Position numbers and translations under genes: made by a program. 49,498 nt of DNA from Azospirillum tabaci. GTDB taxonomy: Bacteria > Pseudomonadota > Alphaproteobacteria > Azospirillales > Azospirillaceae. The stretch is from the NCBI RefSeq assembly GCF_014596085.1, contig NZ_JACCJY010000043.1, positions 1 to 49,498 on the forward strand, written 5' to 3'. The notes under the pieces were generated by a model that made no database searches, was not told where the DNA came from, and saw nothing but the letters and a program-made list of their open reading frames with translations. Position 1 is the first letter of the stretch. Each line of letters begins with the position of its first letter. Positions 33,298 to 41,308 of the stretch are shown piece after piece.

Positions 33298-34146
33298 ATG
33301 AACGGACCCAGGTGGCTGATGCGGTCGGCGCTGTGCCCGATGCTCTGTGTGTTCGCCCTGGTCGGGCCGGCCTTCGCAGCCGAGGCGCCGCCGTCCGACA
33401 GCCCGCCGCAAGCGGTCGAGCAGGACGAGCCGGAAGACGCGCTGATCGACGACGAGGCGATGACCGTTCTGACGCGCATGGCCGAGACGCTCGCCCAGGC
33501 CCAGCGCTTCACCGTGACCATCCGGGCCAGCTACGACGTGGTTCAGGACACGGGGGAGAAGATCACGTTCGGTGAGCGACGCGCCCTTACCCTGAACCGT
33601 CCCGACGGGCTGCGGGTCGAAGCGCAGGAGAGCGACGGGAAGCGGTCGCTGGTGACGTTCGACGGCAAGGCGATCTCCGTGTTCAATGCGGACGAGAACG
33701 TCTATGCCCAGATCGAACGGGCCGGCACCATCGATGACGCCGTGCGCTATCTGGTCCAGGATCTTCAGGTGCGGCTGCCGCTGGCGCTGCTGCTGGTCAG
33801 CACGCTGCCGGATGAACTGGAGCAACGCCTTCAAACGCTCGACTATGTGGAGCGGGACATGCTCACGGCGGTGCCTTCCGATCACCTGGCGGGGCGCACC
33901 GAGGACGTCGACTTCCAGATCTGGATCGCCACCGAAGGCCCGCCCCTGCCGCAGCGCGTGACCATCACCTACAAGGGTGACGAGGGCGAACCGCAATACC
34001 GGGCCGAATTCTCCGACTGGAACCTCAACCCGGACCTCCAGCCGGCGCAGCTCGCCTTCCATCCTCCGGACGGTGCGGAACGCATCCCGGTCATGATCCG
34101 TGTCCGCCGGACCGCGGCCGGCAGTTCGGAAGGAGCGCCGAAATGA
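33298..34146 (+). CDS. Secreted DUF2092-family protein
   Basis: 282 residues. ATG 33298 has AGGAGG seven bases upstream (an ATG at 33292 is too close to it). Signal peptide to ~22 (LCPMLCVFALVGPAFAAE). The body fits DUF2092: ALIDDEAMTVLTRMAETLAQAQRFTVTI, RPDGLRVEAQESDGKRSLVTFDGKAISVF, DFQIWIATEGPPLPQRVTITYKG, a fold related to LolA-like carriers. The function is unknown, perhaps lipid or hydrophobic ligand handling in the periplasm. The stop overlaps the start of the next gene, with which it probably forms a two-gene unit. Confidence 0.82.
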   Translation: MNGPRWLMRSALCPMLCVFALVGPAFAAEAPPSDSPPQAVEQDEPEDALIDDEAMTVLTRMAETLAQAQRFTVTIRASYDVVQDTGEKITFGERRALTLNRPDGLRVEAQESDGKRSLVTFDGKAISVFNADENVYAQIERAGTIDDAVRYLVQDLQVRLPLALLLVSTLPDELEQRLQTLDYVERDMLTAVPSDHLAGRTEDVDFQIWIATEGPPLPQRVTITYKGDEGEPQYRAEFSDWNLNPDLQPAQLAFHPPDGAERIPVMIRVRRTAAGSSEGAPK

Positions 34147-34910
34147 ACAGGTCGTCGTCACGGATCGCCTTTTCCATCGCCGCATCCCTGCTTCTGGTGG
34201 TCGGATCGGTCGCGGAGGCCTATGCCCGCGGCGGCGGTCGCGGTGGAGGCGGCGGCCGAGGGGGGGGCGGAGGTTTTTCCCGGTCCGGTCCGGCGGCGGG
34301 GGGCGGCTTTTCCGCTCAACGATCGACGGCTCAACGATCAACGGCTCAACGATCCACCGCGGGAGTGGGGGCCCGTCAGGCCGGTGCCACCCAGCGGTCG
34401 AGCGACCGGATGGCTTCCGCTCAGACGGCGTCCCGGCAGTCCGGCGCTACGGAGCGTTCCACGCAGCGCGCCGAGACGAAGCAGACGCGCACGGAAGCCC
34501 GGGCCGACACGCGCAGTTCGGCCCAGGAGGAGCGGACCGAACGGCAGGGACAGCGGCAGCAGGGCCAGACCGAACGCACGGAAGCCCGCCAGCAAGGCCA
34601 GACCGAACGCACGGAATCGCGGGCCTACGCGGCGCAGAACATCGCCAACAACTGGGACGGTCATCATTATTACGACGATGACGACGATTGGGGCTGGGCC
34701 CTTGCGGGTGCGGCGGTGGGAGCGACCGCCGGCTACATCGCCGGTGCCGCCACGGCGGGTCCCAATTACGTGACGGTGCTTCCCTGCACGCCCACCGTCG
34801 TGCCGTATGGCGGCGTCAGCTACTACGGTTGCGGCGGAACTTGGTACAACCGCAGCTACGTGGACGGAAACGTCACCTACGTCACCGTCACCGCGCCTCC
34901 CGGATACTGA
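34143..34910 (+). CDS. Secreted low-complexity Gly/Arg/Gln-rich protein
   Basis: 255 residues, ATG overlapping the DUF2092 stop. Signal peptide to ~28 (FSIAASLLLVVGSVAEAYA), then GGGRGGGGGRGGGGG, a run of AQRST repeats, a charged Q/E/R/T-rich stretch ~75-160 with two copies of QQGQTERTE, an acidic YDDDDDW cluster, a glycine-rich hydrophobic segment (WALAGAAVGATAGYIAGAA) and a Cys/Tyr-rich C-terminus with two possible disulfide cysteines. The repeats are visible in the DNA (GGCTCAACGATC, 34309-34360). Looks like a surface or matrix protein; proteins of this kind often accompany DUF2092 proteins. Confidence 0.75.
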   Translation: MNRSSSRIAFSIAASLLLVVGSVAEAYARGGGRGGGGGRGGGGGFSRSGPAAGGGFSAQRSTAQRSTAQRSTAGVGARQAGATQRSSDRMASAQTASRQSGATERSTQRAETKQTRTEARADTRSSAQEERTERQGQRQQGQTERTEARQQGQTERTESRAYAAQNIANNWDGHHYYDDDDDWGWALAGAAVGATAGYIAGAATAGPNYVTVLPCTPTVVPYGGVSYYGCGGTWYNRSYVDGNVTYVTVTAPPGY

Positions 34911-34966
34911 TCGTTCCGGGCGTGGTCATGGCGCGGGCGCGTCCGCCCTGCCAGCCCGCCGATCAG

Positions 34967-35800
34967 TCAAGCCGGTGATGTCCCGGACGTCAGGGTGCGA
35001 ATGCGTGCGGTGACGTGGTCGACATGCGGCCGCACCCTCGGCGCAAGATCACACCAATCCTCCCGCTCCTCACCGAGATAGGCCGCTCGGGCGTGCGCCA
35101 GAACGCGCCGATGCTCCTCGGGCAGACGCGCGAGTGCCCAATCGGCGGCCCGATCCTTCGGGAGGATCTCGCCGGTCGTGAGCGTCGTCCAAATTCGCGC
35201 CAGGGTCAGCAGCCCGTTTCGTCTGTCGTCCCCTTCTTCGATTCCCGGAATCAGGATCGGCACCATGTCCACCATGGCCCGGACAAGATCCGCGCGCGGC
35301 ACCGGATCGAGCACAGCGGCGACGGGTGGGCCGAAGAGCGGCAGGGCTGCGCGGCGGGCGGTTTCGATCAGAACCGCGACGTCGGGATCTCGGCATGGCC
35401 ATTCGGGCACGTCACCCCGCTCGAACTCGGCACGCAACCATTCGCCATACTGAAGCTCAAGGCCGCCAGGGTGGCGCCATGGGATCAGGGCCGGGCGGGC
35501 GAGGATGGTGAGTTCGATGGGGCGGCCCGGCCTGCCGACGGCGACGCTTCCCGAGATCGGCAAAAGCTGACGGATGATCGCAACGCGCTCATCGTCGGAC
35601 AGCGATCGATCGGTGACGACGAGGATGTCGAGATCGCTGTTCGGGCGCAGGCCCCCCGCGACCGCCGAACCATAGAGATACGCGGCTGAGGCAGCGTCGC
35701 CGAGAACGTCGCGAACAACCGCTGCGGCGGCGACGGTCTGCTCGCAGGATCGTGGTTCATGCGCCAGCGACGGAATCATCGCGATCAGAATGTCAGCCAC
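34967..35800 (-). CDS. AadA-like nucleotidyltransferase
   Basis: 277 residues. Nucleotidyltransferase core with YLYGSAVAGGLRPNSDLDILVV, whose two Asp residues bind metal, and a third acidic residue in RPIELTILARPALIPW. This is followed by the family's LELQYGEWLRAEFERGDVP and a helical C-terminal domain with LTLARIWTTLTTGEILPKDRAADWA. This matches the aminoglycoside 3''-(9)-adenylyltransferase family, whose members adenylylate streptomycin/spectinomycin. It is a chromosomal-type divergent member; there is no integron attC site or cassette context. Resistance activity is not proven by sequence. Confidence 0.88.
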   Translation of the reverse strand: MADILIAMIPSLAHEPRSCEQTVAAAAVVRDVLGDAASAAYLYGSAVAGGLRPNSDLDILVVTDRSLSDDERVAIIRQLLPISGSVAVGRPGRPIELTILARPALIPWRHPGGLELQYGEWLRAEFERGDVPEWPCRDPDVAVLIETARRAALPLFGPPVAAVLDPVPRADLVRAMVDMVPILIPGIEEGDDRRNGLLTLARIWTTLTTGEILPKDRAADWALARLPEEHRRVLAHARAAYLGEEREDWCDLAPRVRPHVDHVTARIRTLTSGTSPA

Positions 35801-35848
35801 GTTCCCGTCGGCGGAGGACCGCCGCGCGCCGATGGGGCTGCGGAGCGG

Positions 35849-36133
35849 TCACTGGGTGCCGCTTCGCTGGGTGGATCCCTGCTGCACGCCGCGCTGGTAG
35901 GCCGAGGCCTCGGTCCGCTTGTGATAGTCGTAGAGCAGACCGCCAGCCAAACCGGCGCCCGCGCCGATGGCCGCGCCCATGCCGGCGTTGCCGGCTATGG
36001 CGCCGATCAGCGCTCCACCGGCGGCGCCTCCGGTCGTGCCGGTGAGCGCGCGCTGCTGGGTCGGCGACATGTCGGCGCAAGCCGCAAGGGGAAGCGCGAC
36101 GACGGCAACACGGAGGAGTTGCGTGAGTTTCAT
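35849..36133 (-). CDS. Glycine-zipper lipoprotein
   Basis: 94 residues, ATG 36133. Lipobox LPLAAC at ~Cys19, then a glycine-zipper segment GTTGGAAGGALIGAIAGNAGMGAAIGAGAGLAGGLLYDYHK resembling outer-membrane-associated YMGG/Gly-zipper proteins (quoted motif is residues ~31-72, with key small residues every fourth position). Short polar tail. Monocistronic on the minus strand. Probably an envelope stress or stability lipoprotein; the exact role is unknown. Confidence 0.8.
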   Translation of the reverse strand: MKLTQLLRVAVVALPLAACADMSPTQQRALTGTTGGAAGGALIGAIAGNAGMGAAIGAGAGLAGGLLYDYHKRTEASAYQRGVQQGSTQRSGTQ

Positions 36134-36205
36134 GGTCTTTCCCATCCTGGTTGGCCTTTGATCAAAGACCGTGGACCGCAACGGAGGAATCGGATGCCGG
36201 CGGGA

Positions 36206-36607
36206 TCAGGCGCCGCAGGGGTAACGCTGGGACAGGAAGCGGAACAGCCCCTCCACCGGCGGCGTGTCCATCTGCCTGGGGTTCTGCTTTGCCCAGGTGA
36301 GGAAAGCGGAAACAGCGTCGTTGCGCGACGGCGGCGGAGTGGGCGCACACACCAGCTGGCGCTTGCCTTCGGCGGCCGCCACGACCTGATGGTACTGATA
36401 GGCGCCGACGGCGAAGCCGTGGCAGAAATGGAGAGCCGCGATGCCGGTCGGGTCGCTTGGCGTGGCTTCGCACAGCCGCACGAGGTCGCCCGTGGTCCGG
36501 ACCTGAAAATTGGTTTCCGTGGCGGTCGGCCCCGTCTGCGCGTTCGCGGCGGTGATCGCCGTCGCCGTTAGGGCAACGGCCAGAGCGACCTTGGTTCGGT
36601 GTTTCAT
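36206..36607 (-). CDS. Secreted Rap1a/Tai-like protein
   Basis: 133 residues, ATG 36607 after GGGAG. Signal peptide to ~24 (KVALAVALTATAITAANAQ). The mature domain has the Rap1a/Tai pattern: DLVRLCEATPSDPTGIAALHFCHGFAVGAY, a central cysteine (LVCAP) and a C-terminal FLSQRYPC, giving four cysteines likely in two disulfides. Family members include type VI amidase immunity proteins, but many are orphan. No effector gene is adjacent, so immunity is only one option. The element at 36769-36816 lies upstream. Confidence 0.78.
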   Translation of the reverse strand: MKHRTKVALAVALTATAITAANAQTGPTATETNFQVRTTGDLVRLCEATPSDPTGIAALHFCHGFAVGAYQYHQVVAAAEGKRQLVCAPTPPPSRNDAVSAFLTWAKQNPRQMDTPPVEGLFRFLSQRYPCGA

Positions 36608-36768
36608 GGTTTGCTCCCAGCGCTTTTCATGGACAGCTTTTTCCTGGACGAGGAGACGACTCCCCGACGAACCGGCCGGTCCGACACGCAATCGATGGAC
36701 AGCCGATCGGATGGACAGGGTGCAGAGGTCGGGGGAACAATTTAACTCGCAAAACACTGTGCTTAGAA

Positions 36769-36816
36769 AAGTAGCATTTCTACAAGCCAAAACGCAGTCA
36801 TGCTACGGTAACGCCC
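36769..36816. promoter_or_regulatory. GTAGCAT...ATGCTAC element upstream of the Rap1a-like gene
   Basis: AAGTAGCAT (36769-36777) and ATGCTACGGTAACGCCC (36800-36816), 7 bp inverted arms with a 22-base gap. Second copy of the element at 24787-24828; same orientation relative to a leftward small secreted-protein gene, whose start here is 162 bp away. Confidence 0.6.
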
Positions 36817-37077
36817 ACCGTATCGATCATACGAAGAAGGCAGTCTTCTGTCCGAAACACCAGCGGGTGGTTGGAATTGATGCCACGCAGAAAACCTAAT
36901 CTCTTCTAACAAGAAAAAATGCGCCTAAAAACCTCGAAAGCAAAAGCCTACCAAGGGTTGTCTGTTTGATTTTATTCATAATTGAAATTTTTTACAGGAA
37001 ATCTGGAGCCGTGATCTGCGCCGAGAGACGATGCCGCCACCCTATTTCGGGGATGAGCCACCAAGGGAGTGTGGCTT

Positions 37078-37135
37078 GATACGGTAACAAGGCCAACAGT
37101 TGCATGCTTCAACGCGGCGGGTGGTCTGGTGCAGG
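37078..37135 (+). promoter_or_regulatory. 58 bp shared element, copy P2 (before the DUF3141 operon)
   Basis: Ungapped counterpart of 27113-27170: GATACGGTAAC, CCAAC, GTTGCATGCTTCAA, GCGGCGG, GGTGCAGG at the same spacings. Ends 170 bases before the start at 37306. Confidence 0.6.
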
Positions 37136-37305
37136 GTTCCCTACGTCAATGCCGGCGCCTCGGCCAGCGCCTCGGCCCCTTAGCTCTCATCATGGGTGGT
37201 TGTCCGCGCCGCCAGCGTTGCGACGCCTTCGCGCATGCAAAAGAAACCGGTCGGCACGGCAAACGCACCGCCGGCACAAGAGCGTACAGCCAGAGAGGAC
37301 ATGTA

Positions 37306-39792
37306 ATGAAGACTCGGCGGGAGCGTCCCCTGACTGAACCGCAGCCTCTGACGACCTGGATGACCGCCTGGACTGCGGCATTCCCCTTTCTTGATCCCTT
37401 CGTCGAGCCTGCAGGTGACGGAACCGCGGCAAAACCGGCGGGGGCAAAGCCAGTTGGAGAGACGGCGGCCCGGAAAAGTGCGGATGGTCCGCCAACACCA
37501 GCTTTTCCCAACCCGTTTCCAGCCTTTCCCAACCCGTTTCAGGACGCCTTCGACTACGGCGTCGATGCCATGCAGCGTTGGGTCCTGTTCCTGGATGTCC
37601 TGCGGCGGCGCGGCGACCAGTTCATGGACCACGCCGATAAAGGAAAGCCGCCCGTCCTCTCCTTCCCGTACGAGGTCGTGATGGAGGGGCGGAAGCTGAA
37701 GCGGCCGTGCAATTACATGCTGCTTCGCATCCTGCCGGACCCCGCCGTCGGCACGGACCCGGCCAAGCGCCCGTTCGTGATCGTCGATCCGCGCGCCGGT
37801 CACGGGCCGGGCATCGGCGGCTTCAAGCCGGACAGCCAGATCGGCGCCGCCCTGCGCGCCGGCCACCCCTGCTACTTCATCGGCTTCCATCCCGAACCGG
37901 AGCCGGGCCAGACCCTGGCCGACGTGGGTGAAGCCGAGGCCTTCTTCATCGAGCATGTCGGAAAACTGCACGACGGCGCGGGCGGCAAGCCGTGCGTCAT
38001 CGGCAATTGCCAAGCCGGCTGGGCGGTGATGGCGCTGAGCGCGGTCCGGCCCGACCTGATGGGGCCGATCATCATCGCGGGCTCCCCGCTGTCCTACTGG
38101 GCCGGCGTGAGGGGGCGGAACCCGATGCGCTACCTCGGCGGGCTCTATGGTGGCGCCTGGCTCGCCGCCCTGGCCAGCGATCTCGGCAACGGCCGCTTCG
38201 ACGGGGCGCATCTGGTCGGCAATTTCGAGAAGCTGGACCCGGCCAACACCTATTGGAAGAAGGCGTACAACCTGTACGCCCATATCGACACGGAAGCGGA
38301 CCGTTACATCGAGTTCGAAAAGTGGTGGAGCGGCTTCTTCCTGATGAACGGGGAGGAGATCGAGGCCATCACCGACGAGCTGTTCGTCGGCAACAAGATG
38401 ACCAGCGGCGGCATCGTCCGGAACGGGCGGCGGCTGGATTTGCGGAACATCCGCTCGCCGATCCTCGTCTTCGCGTCCTTCGGCGACAACATCACGCCGC
38501 CGCAACAGGCGCTGGGCTGGATCCTCGATCTCTACAGCGACGTCGAGGACATCCGGGCCCACGAGCAGACCATCGTCTACAATCTCCATCACGACATCGG
38601 GCACCTGGGCATCTTCGTGTCCGGCCGCGTCGCCCGGAAGGAAACGTCGGAGTTCGTCGAGAACATCGACTTCATCGACCTGCTGCCGCCCGGTCTCTAC
38701 GAGATGATCCTCCAGCCGAAGGACCCGAACGTCCCCGGCGCCGATCTGGTCGCGGGCGACTACGTGACGCGGTTCGAGCCGCGCACCCTCGACGACATCC
38801 GCGGGCTCGGCGGCAACACGCCGGAGGACGACCGGCGCTTCGCCACGGTGTCCCGCATCTCGGACATCAACAAGGGCCTGTACGCCACCTTCGCGCGGCC
38901 CACCATCCAGGCGGCCGTCAACGAGCCCTTCGCCGAATGGCTGCGGATGATAAACCCGGCGCGCAGCCAGTACTATCTGTTCTCGCACCTCAACCCCTTC
39001 ATGGCGCCGGTCGGGCCCATGGCCGACTGGGTGCGCGAGCACCGCCGCCCGGTAAGCCCGGACAACCCGTACCTGGGCGTGCAGAACCGCGTCTCGGACG
39101 AGATCGTGCAGGGGCTCAACCGCTGGCGGGACATGCGGGACGGCGCCGTCGAGCGCCTGTTCATGGGACTCTACAACGCGCCGCTCCTTCAGGCCCTGGT
39201 CGGGCTGGCCGCGCCGGGCGAGGAAGCGCGGCCGCCGCACGTCCGCGACGAGGCGTTCGAAGCCCTGGTCGAGAAGCGGATGGCCGAAATCATGGCCCGC
39301 GTGGAGGAAGGCGGGATGCGGGAGGCGCTGTTCCGCGTCCTGATCCACGCGCGGCGCGGCGAAGGCGCCCTCGACGAGCGCGCCTTCCAGATGCTGCGGA
39401 AAATCCGCGAGGAACACCCCGGCACCCAACACCTGTCCGTGGACGCCGTCCGCGCCGTCTTCCGCGAGCAGGTTTTCCTGATGCTCTTGGACGAAGCCGC
39501 GGCGATGAGCGCGCTGCCCAAGCTCCTGCCCAACGAGAAGGAGCGCAAGGAGGTGATGGCGCTGGCGGAACGCGTCCTGGAGGCATCCGGACCGCTGACT
39601 CCCGACCAGCGCGCCCGCCTGCGGCAGGTGGATGCCCTTCTGCACAACAAGGAGGAGCGGATCGAGGCGGAGCGCGAGCCGCCCCTGCGCGTGCTGCCCG
39701 GGGCTGGCGGATCGTCGCTGGGCACGGCCGCCTCCGACATCAGCAGGACGGACACGCAGCAGAGGCCGATGCGCACCGCGAAGGCCAAGTGA
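37306..39792 (+). CDS. DUF3141 protein, PHA synthase-like alpha/beta-hydrolase
   Basis: 828 residues. ATG 37306 has AGAGAGG eight bases upstream. An N-terminal proline-rich stretch with a duplicated PAFPNPF precedes DAFDYGVDAMQRWVLFLDVLRRRG. The hydrolase core resembles PhaC-type synthases: FVIVDPRAGHGPGIGGFK, and a nucleophile elbow GNCQAGW with Cys235 in place of Ser, as in PHA synthases. It continues with SPILVFASFGDNITPP (acid region) and VYNLHHDIGHLGIFVSG (His). A ~350-residue helical C-terminus follows. No polymerase activity is established for this family; it often sits beside phosphate acetyltransferase and acetate kinase genes, as here. First gene of an eight-gene unit. Confidence 0.88.
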   Translation: MKTRRERPLTEPQPLTTWMTAWTAAFPFLDPFVEPAGDGTAAKPAGAKPVGETAARKSADGPPTPAFPNPFPAFPNPFQDAFDYGVDAMQRWVLFLDVLRRRGDQFMDHADKGKPPVLSFPYEVVMEGRKLKRPCNYMLLRILPDPAVGTDPAKRPFVIVDPRAGHGPGIGGFKPDSQIGAALRAGHPCYFIGFHPEPEPGQTLADVGEAEAFFIEHVGKLHDGAGGKPCVIGNCQAGWAVMALSAVRPDLMGPIIIAGSPLSYWAGVRGRNPMRYLGGLYGGAWLAALASDLGNGRFDGAHLVGNFEKLDPANTYWKKAYNLYAHIDTEADRYIEFEKWWSGFFLMNGEEIEAITDELFVGNKMTSGGIVRNGRRLDLRNIRSPILVFASFGDNITPPQQALGWILDLYSDVEDIRAHEQTIVYNLHHDIGHLGIFVSGRVARKETSEFVENIDFIDLLPPGLYEMILQPKDPNVPGADLVAGDYVTRFEPRTLDDIRGLGGNTPEDDRRFATVSRISDINKGLYATFARPTIQAAVNEPFAEWLRMINPARSQYYLFSHLNPFMAPVGPMADWVREHRRPVSPDNPYLGVQNRVSDEIVQGLNRWRDMRDGAVERLFMGLYNAPLLQALVGLAAPGEEARPPHVRDEAFEALVEKRMAEIMARVEEGGMREALFRVLIHARRGEGALDERAFQMLRKIREEHPGTQHLSVDAVRAVFREQVFLMLLDEAAAMSALPKLLPNEKERKEVMALAERVLEASGPLTPDQRARLRQVDALLHNKEERIEAEREPPLRVLPGAGGSSLGTAASDISRTDTQQRPMRTAKAK

Positions 39793-39852
39793 CTCCGGTG
39801 CCGATGCACGGGGCTGACAAGAAAGGCTGACAAGAAGCAAGGGGAACGCGTC

Positions 39853-40329
39853 ATGAGCAACATGGATCAGACCAAGGCGGCCTCGGCCGTCTCCAACATC
39901 GGTGACGACCTGATCACGCCCGACGAACTCCGGAAGCTCACCGAGGAGCACGAGATGGCGCTGCTCCAGGAGGCCCTGGAGCGGGAAAAGAAGCACATGA
40001 AGGAACAGGACACCGTCCGCGAAGCCTTCATGAACCAGCACATCCGCCCCGATGCCAAGGAGCGGTTCACGCGCGCGGTGCGCGACGCCGCGTCGCGTGG
40101 CGTGAAGGAAATCCAGGTGGCGCGCTTTCCGAGCAGCTACTGCACCGACGGCGGCCGGGCGATCAACAATTTCGAGCCCGACTGGCCGAATTCCCTGACC
40201 GGCTACGCCCGCGAAGCCTACGAGGTCTTCGACAAGAATCTGAGGGCCAAGGGCTACAAGCTGCGGGCGCAGATCCTGGACTATCCCGGCGGAATGCCGG
40301 GAGACGTCGGGCTGTACCTGCGCTGGTGA
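39853..40329 (+). CDS. Small conserved cytoplasmic protein of the DUF3141/ackA cluster
   Basis: 158 residues, no signal peptide or membrane segment. The charged N-terminal half (TEEHEMALLQEALEREKKHMKEQD) is helical, perhaps coiled; the C-terminal half has EIQVARFPSSYCTDGGRAINN, WPNSLTGYAREAYEVFDKNL and a final YPGGMPGDVGLYLRW. I recognise no named domain. It lies 60 bp after the DUF3141 gene and 12 bp before pta, so it belongs to the operon; a partner of one of these enzymes is the simplest guess. Confidence 0.75.
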   Translation: MSNMDQTKAASAVSNIGDDLITPDELRKLTEEHEMALLQEALEREKKHMKEQDTVREAFMNQHIRPDAKERFTRAVRDAASRGVKEIQVARFPSSYCTDGGRAINNFEPDWPNSLTGYAREAYEVFDKNLRAKGYKLRAQILDYPGGMPGDVGLYLRW

Positions 40330-40341
40330 GGAGGGCGCGTC

Positions 40342-41301
40342 ATGGCCGGCAGCCAGCCACATGCCCCGCATCGACATGAAAAGTACGAACGGCTGGTCGC
40401 CGCCTGCCGCGAAATCCCCCCCGTCTCCACGGCGGTGGCGCACCCCTGCGACGCCTCGTCCCTGAGCGGCGCCGTCGATGCGGCCCGTCAGGGCTTCATC
40501 ACCCCGATCCTGATCGGTCCGGCCGCACGCATCCGGGCCGTGGCGGGCGAGTCCGGCCTCGACATCGCCCCGTACGAGATCGTGGACGTGCCCCACAGCC
40601 ACGCCGCCGCCGCCATGGCGGTGGAACTGGTGCGCCAGGGGCGTGCCCAGCTTCTCATGAAGGGAAGCCTGCACACGGACGAACTGCTGCGCGAGGTGGC
40701 GAGGAAGGACAGCGGCCTGCGGACGGAACGGCGCATCAGCCACGTCTTCATCATGGACGTGCCGACCTACGCCAAGCCGCTGTTCATCACCGACGCCGCG
40801 GTGAACATCGCGCCCTCTCTGGAGGACAAGCGCGACATCATCCAGAACGCCATCGATCTGGCGCGGGCGCTGGGGAATCCCCAGCCGAAGGTGGCGATCC
40901 TGTCGGCGGTCGAGACCATCAACCCGAAGATCCCCTCCACCGTCGAGGCCGGCGCGCTGTGCAAGATGGCCGACCGGGGGCAGATCACCGGCGGCCTGCT
41001 GGACGGGCCGCTGGCGCTCGACAACGCCATCAGCCCGGAAGCGGTGAGGATCAAGGGCATCGCGTCCCCGGTCGCCGGGCAGGCCGACATTCTCGTCGTG
41101 CCGGATCTGGAGGCGGGCAACATGCTCGCCAAGAACCTGACCTTCCTGGCGAACGCCGATGCCGCCGGCATCGTGCTGGGCGCGCGGGTGCCCATCGTGC
41201 TGACCAGCCGGGCCGACAGCGTCATGACGCGCATGGCCTCCTGCGCCGTGGCGGCGCTGTACGCGCACCGGCAGCGGATCGAGCAGCCGGTGAAGGGGTG
41301 A
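40342..41301 (+). CDS. pta: Phosphate acetyl/butyryltransferase
   Basis: 319 residues, the short Pta/Ptb type without the long N-terminal regulatory domain. It catalyses acyl-CoA + Pi to acyl-phosphate + CoA. Visible family segments: ARQGFITPILIGP, LLMKGSLHTDELLREV, RRISHVFIMDVPTY, AVNIAPSLEDKRDIIQNAI, GGLLDGPLALDNAIS, and a C-terminal ADSVMTRMASCAVAALY. Together with the acetate kinase eight bp downstream it would make ATP from acetyl-CoA or generate acetyl-phosphate. The short length and sequence leave butyryl specificity possible. Confidence 0.92.
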   Translation: MAGSQPHAPHRHEKYERLVAACREIPPVSTAVAHPCDASSLSGAVDAARQGFITPILIGPAARIRAVAGESGLDIAPYEIVDVPHSHAAAAMAVELVRQGRAQLLMKGSLHTDELLREVARKDSGLRTERRISHVFIMDVPTYAKPLFITDAAVNIAPSLEDKRDIIQNAIDLARALGNPQPKVAILSAVETINPKIPSTVEAGALCKMADRGQITGGLLDGPLALDNAISPEAVRIKGIASPVAGQADILVVPDLEAGNMLAKNLTFLANADAAGIVLGARVPIVLTSRADSVMTRMASCAVAALYAHRQRIEQPVKG

Positions 41302-41308
41302 GGTCGCC

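Larger units (their letters stand above)
36608..37305. other. Divergent intergenic region, AT-rich centre
   Basis: About 700 bp between the leftward Rap1a-like gene and the rightward DUF3141 operon. It contains the GTAGCAT/ATGCTAC element (36769-36816) and the 58 bp element P2 (37078-37135). 36890-37010 is markedly AT-rich and is the likely promoter zone. I see no gene. Confidence 0.5.

Noticed and set aside
36960..36985. FNR/FixK-like site (TTGATTTTATTCAT) before the DUF3141 operon
   Set aside because: Only the left half matches TTGAT-N4-ATCAA; the right half has three of five bases, too weak in an AT-rich stretch.
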